Below are positions 5,881-8,386 of a stretch of 8,386 nucleotides of DNA, in pieces. The first letter of the stretch is position 1, and every line of letters starts with the position of its first letter. The position numbers and the translations under genes were made by a program. Under the pieces are notes generated by a model. That model searched no databases. It had not been told where the DNA came from and was given only the letters and a program-made list of their open reading frames with translations. Origin of the DNA: SCGC-AAA252-I15 sp043822165 (GTDB lineage Archaea; Altiarchaeota; Altiarchaeia; IMC4; SCGC-AAA252-I15); assembly GCA_043822165.1 (NCBI GenBank), contig JBDRCA010000109.1, positions 1 to 8,386 on the forward strand, in the 5' to 3' direction.

Positions 5881-7134
5881 ATGGGTTTTCTCGACTTTCT
5901 TCTCGGCGGCGGAGAAAAAAACTCCGGCGACTCCGAAACCGTTGCATTTGACGGTTTATCTCCGTGGATCATCCGCGAAAAAGAAAAAACAGGGAGAAAA
6001 ATTTTGGAAAACGCGAGAGACCCGATAAAACACATCCTCGACGGCCTGACGGAGATTAACAGGCAACTGGATGAGATATCAGCCAAAAAACAACAGGACT
6101 CCGTCCCGGATAGGTTCCGGAAAATAATAGACGGCTCAAAACCAAAATACCTGAAAGACATGCGTGCATTCGTCTCAGACGCAACTCCCGCGAAAACAGA
6201 CTCACTAGACGAACTCTCATCTTACGTCGACCGGTTAACTCGCCTTCTCGAAGACATCGCGAAAATAAACCTCGGCGAAGGAAGATACCTGCCGCTAGCC
6301 TACGGCGTCGAACTCGAGAAAATACAGAAAAAAGCAAAGCTCATGCAAGACGAGCGAGACAACATTAAGGCAATATTGTCCGACGAACAATACGAAAAAA
6401 TGACGGGCATTGAGCGCTTGCTCGAAAAAATCAACGAGACGTCGTCTCCGCAGGAAAACGCGCCCACAGCCTCCGACTACGCGAAGAGAATCCAAGAGCT
6501 TGAAGGAAAAATAGAAAAAACCCGGAAAGAGTTGAAGAAACTCGAAGAAGGAAAAGAACTGAAAGCCATCACAGACAAGAAAAACACGCTCCATGAAAAG
6601 AAGAAAGAACTCGAAAAAATCGAAAACCAGATACACGCAAGCCTGCGCTCCCTGGACCGGGTGATGAAAAGATACAAGAAGCCCTGCCCCGACGAACTCT
6701 CCCCCGCACTCGAGGCCGTGCTCCAAGGCCCCGTCGCCTTCTTCCTCTTAGACTCGGAAAACCAAACCCGCGCGCTTCTCAACGCACTGCTCGCAGCCGT
6801 TGAATCCGACTCATTCGACGCGAAAGACAAGGACAAGACCGTGAGGAAAATCCATGATGCAATGGAAAAACTCACGCCACAACTCAAGAGCGAACACGAT
6901 GAACTCTCAAATGAGACTAAGAACCTCTCCGAAGAAATATCTGGAAACCCTGTCGAATCCAGAATACAAAAGCTTTGCTCAGAAGAGAAAAGAATCAGGG
7001 AAAAACGAGAAAAAGCATTGGAAGATTCCCGGAACGCCGAAAAACGCGGCAAACAACGCAAGGCAGAGCGAGCCAAACTAACGAAAGAACTTTCTAAAAG
7101 GCTTTCCGAGGATTTTAACGTTACTCTAAGATGA
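5881..7134 (+). CDS. Coiled-coil protein of unknown function
   Basis: This 417-residue protein is not recognised at family level. It begins MGFLDFLLGGG, a short hydrophobic, possibly amphipathic helix that could touch the membrane; there is no cleavable signal peptide. Long charged helices with coiled-coil character cover about residues 45-75, 145-185, 200-262 and 320-410. They are broken by a less charged, more globular stretch at about 268-308 (PSPALEA-like and QGPVAFFLLD). The only cysteines are C269 and C366. No nucleotide-binding P-loop or catalytic motif is visible, so it is not an SbcC or SMC ATPase. Its stop codon overlaps the start of the membrane-hydrolase gene (ATGA), which implies translational coupling and a shared task, possibly at the membrane. 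Antisense open frames across it are by-products of its codon pattern. Confidence 0.85.
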   Translation: MGFLDFLLGGGEKNSGDSETVAFDGLSPWIIREKEKTGRKILENARDPIKHILDGLTEINRQLDEISAKKQQDSVPDRFRKIIDGSKPKYLKDMRAFVSDATPAKTDSLDELSSYVDRLTRLLEDIAKINLGEGRYLPLAYGVELEKIQKKAKLMQDERDNIKAILSDEQYEKMTGIERLLEKINETSSPQENAPTASDYAKRIQELEGKIEKTRKELKKLEEGKELKAITDKKNTLHEKKKELEKIENQIHASLRSLDRVMKRYKKPCPDELSPALEAVLQGPVAFFLLDSENQTRALLNALLAAVESDSFDAKDKDKTVRKIHDAMEKLTPQLKSEHDELSNETKNLSEEISGNPVESRIQKLCSEEKRIREKREKALEDSRNAEKRGKQRKAERAKLTKELSKRLSEDFNVTLR

Positions 7135-7577
7135 GCGGTTACCTAGGTCACGCACTGGCGTATCTCCTAATCGCTTTCCCGCTGACTTTCCTCTTACTGT
7201 CCTACGGCCCTGGCTATGACTATGTGGCGCTCACCGTCGGAGTCGCAGTCGGCCTATTCTACGCTCTCCTACCCGACATTGACGCCCCATCATCGAGGGT
7301 AAGGAGGATGATAGGGAAAGCACTGCTCGGCACCGTGATTGCGGCGCTCCTGGGTTATCTGGGCGGCGTCTTTGACGAGCGTGCCATCTACCTGGCGGTT
7401 GCCTTGAACGGATTCTTATACGTCTTATGGTACGTGAAGCACCGCGGCATACTCCACACCCCGCTTGCAGGAGTAGTGTTTTCCGCGCCCCTGTGGCTTG
7501 TCGAGCCCGTGTACGCGGCGTATGCGTTCACGGGATTCCTAGTGCATCTCATACTTGACGGGGAAGTGTTTGGTTGA
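7131..7577 (+). CDS. Membrane-bound metal-dependent hydrolase, YdjM/DUF457-like
   Basis: This 148-residue integral membrane protein has about five hydrophobic segments (near 8-24, 31-47, 60-79, 85-101 and 110-142). It carries the polar motifs of the YdjM/DUF457 family, described as LexA-binding inner-membrane putative metal-dependent hydrolases. These are H7 near the start, LPDID (47-51), KHRGILHTP (103-111), and H139 with D143 in VHLILDG. The histidines and aspartates probably bind a metal at the membrane face; the natural substrate is unknown for the family. The ATG shares bases with the TGA of the upstream coiled-coil gene, so the two are probably translated together. The product is somewhat short for the family but ends with the usual HxxxDG block, so it looks complete. 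A T5 run (7582-7586) follows the stop. Confidence 0.85.
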   Translation: MSGYLGHALAYLLIAFPLTFLLLSYGPGYDYVALTVGVAVGLFYALLPDIDAPSSRVRRMIGKALLGTVIAALLGYLGGVFDERAIYLAVALNGFLYVLWYVKHRGILHTPLAGVVFSAPLWLVEPVYAAYAFTGFLVHLILDGEVFG

Positions 7578-7581
7578 TTCA

Positions 7582-7589
7582 TTTTTATT
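7582..7589 (+). promoter_or_regulatory. Candidate TATA box for pyrG, overlapping a possible T-run terminator
   Basis: TTTTTATT lies just after the membrane-hydrolase stop and is centred about 36 bases before the pyrG ATG. The five Ts could also help end the upstream transcript. The 44-base gap shows no strong Shine-Dalgarno sequence before pyrG. Confidence 0.4.
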
Positions 7590-7621
7590 GCGTATTTGCG
7601 ATTACTTAGTTGTTGGGTATC

Positions 7622-8386
7622 ATGAAGTATATTGTAGTGACTGGGGGTGTATTGAGCGGTTTAGGCAAAGGCGTTACTACTGCTTCCATCGGGCGTATTT
7701 TGAAGGATAAGGGTTATTCTGTGGTGCCCATGAAGATTGATGGCTACGTCAACGTCGATCCCGGGACCATGAATCCGTACGAGCACGGCGAAGTCTACGT
7801 TCTAGATGACGGCAGCGAGACGGACTTGGATTTGGGGCATTATGAGCGTTTCTTGAATATTGATTTGACCAAGGACTCGAACATGACCACTGGGATGGTG
7901 TATCAGACGGTCATCAACAAGGAGCGCGACGGCGAGTATTTGGGCAAGACTGTTCAGCTTATCCCGCACATAATCGACGAGATTAAGGGGCGCATCGGAA
8001 AATTCAAGGCCGACGTCGTATTGATTGAAGTGGGTGGTACGGTCGGCGACATAGAGAACAGGATTTTCATCGAGGCGCTGCGGCAGATGAGCAGGGATTC
8101 TGCACACGAGTTCCTCTTCATACACTTGTCTTATGTCCCCATCATTCTCTCCGGCGAGCAGAAGACCAAGCCCACTCAGCACAGCGTGAAGGAGCTTTTG
8201 TCTTTGGGCATACAACCCGAGATATTAATCGGCAGGTGCGAGAAAGAGTTGACAACCGATACGAAGAAGAAGATCGGCTTGTTCTGCGGGGTCGGCACAG
8301 ATAACGTTCTGAGCAACCCCGACTTGGAGGACATATATCATCTGCCATTGATCCTGAACAGGCAGAACCTGGCCGACATCGTAATC
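7622..8386 (+). CDS. pyrG: CTP synthase, N-terminal synthetase domain (cut by window end)
   Basis: The first 255 codons of CTP synthase are present and the frame runs off the window. The enzyme makes CTP from UTP, ATP and glutamine-derived ammonia in the cytosol, the last step of pyrimidine nucleotide synthesis. The P-loop-like GGVLSGLGKGVTTASIG is at 8-24 with K16. NVDPGTMNPYEHGEV (44-58) and TDLDLGHYERF (67-77) follow; D70 and E136 (in IEVGGTVGDIE) match the Mg-binding residues of the E. coli enzyme. Later landmarks are KTVQLIPHI (109-117) and GEQKTKPTQHSVKEL (178-192). The glutamine amidotransferase domain would follow beyond the window. One difference is G41 in KIDGYVNVD, where the family normally has proline (KxDPYxN). 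The ATG gives the standard N-terminus. It appears to be transcribed from its own promoter. Confidence 0.97.
   Translation, partial: MKYIVVTGGVLSGLGKGVTTASIGRILKDKGYSVVPMKIDGYVNVDPGTMNPYEHGEVYVLDDGSETDLDLGHYERFLNIDLTKDSNMTTGMVYQTVINKERDGEYLGKTVQLIPHIIDEIKGRIGKFKADVVLIEVGGTVGDIENRIFIEALRQMSRDSAHEFLFIHLSYVPIILSGEQKTKPTQHSVKELLSLGIQPEILIGRCEKELTTDTKKKIGLFCGVGTDNVLSNPDLEDIYHLPLILNRQNLADIVI

Noticed and set aside
6477..7076. 199-codon minus-strand open frame rich in Ser and Phe, antisense to the coiled-coil gene
   Set aside because: Ser/Phe-rich translation is what GAA/AAA-rich coding DNA gives on the opposite strand; there is no independent signal for a gene.
7802..8215. 137-codon minus-strand open frame opposite pyrG
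   Set aside because: The plus strand here encodes highly conserved CTP synthase sequence, so the antisense frame is incidental.
1..8386. CRISPR array, tRNA or rRNA genes, insertion-sequence ends
   Set aside because: I saw no regularly spaced direct repeats, no T-loop or cloverleaf pattern, no rRNA-like stretch, and no transposase or paired terminal repeats.

Overview
The window looks like a compact chromosomal segment from an uncultured archaeon, of euryarchaeal or DPANN-like character; I cannot name a lineage. Four things point to archaea. The debranching enzyme and the GH57 amylase are of archaeal type. The recombinase is a single Xer/XerA-like protein. Almost no start codon has a usable Shine-Dalgarno sequence. 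Most starts instead have a TATA-like box centred about 31-40 bases upstream, the spacing expected for leaderless or short-leader archaeal transcripts.

Layout. Bases 1-321 are non-coding or hold only unrecognisable gene edges. They contain a G-rich tract, a nested inverted repeat (58-114) and a dif-like palindrome (210-238), and they lead into a tyrosine recombinase gene (322-1125, +). Next comes a polyglucan (glycogen/starch) block of three genes: a GH57 alpha-amylase-like gene (1108-2373, -), a membrane-anchored protein with two copies of a DUF5752-like domain (2417-about 3613, -), and a glycogen debranching enzyme (3684-5594, +). The last two diverge from one short promoter region that contains a strong TATATAAAA box. 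A small protein with a very acidic tail (5586-5843, -) converges on the debranching enzyme. It diverges from a coiled-coil gene (5881-7134, +), which overlaps by 4 bases a small multi-spanning membrane protein of the YdjM/DUF457 metal-dependent hydrolase type (7131-7577, +). The window ends inside a CTP synthase gene (pyrG, from 7622, +).

How the genes fit together. The amylase and debranching enzyme lack signal peptides, so they most likely act together on an internal alpha-glucan: GH57 handles alpha-1,4 links and the debrancher removes alpha-1,6 branch stubs. The tandem-repeat membrane protein lies between them and may share their control, which suggests a structural or binding role in polyglucan metabolism; its function is not known. 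The coiled-coil and membrane-hydrolase genes form a translationally coupled pair of unknown purpose. The recombinase next to a dif-like 11-7-11 palindrome is the best candidate for a self-contained site-specific recombination module. Coding density is high, with tail-to-tail overlaps of 18 and 9 bases and a 37-base divergent intergenic gap.
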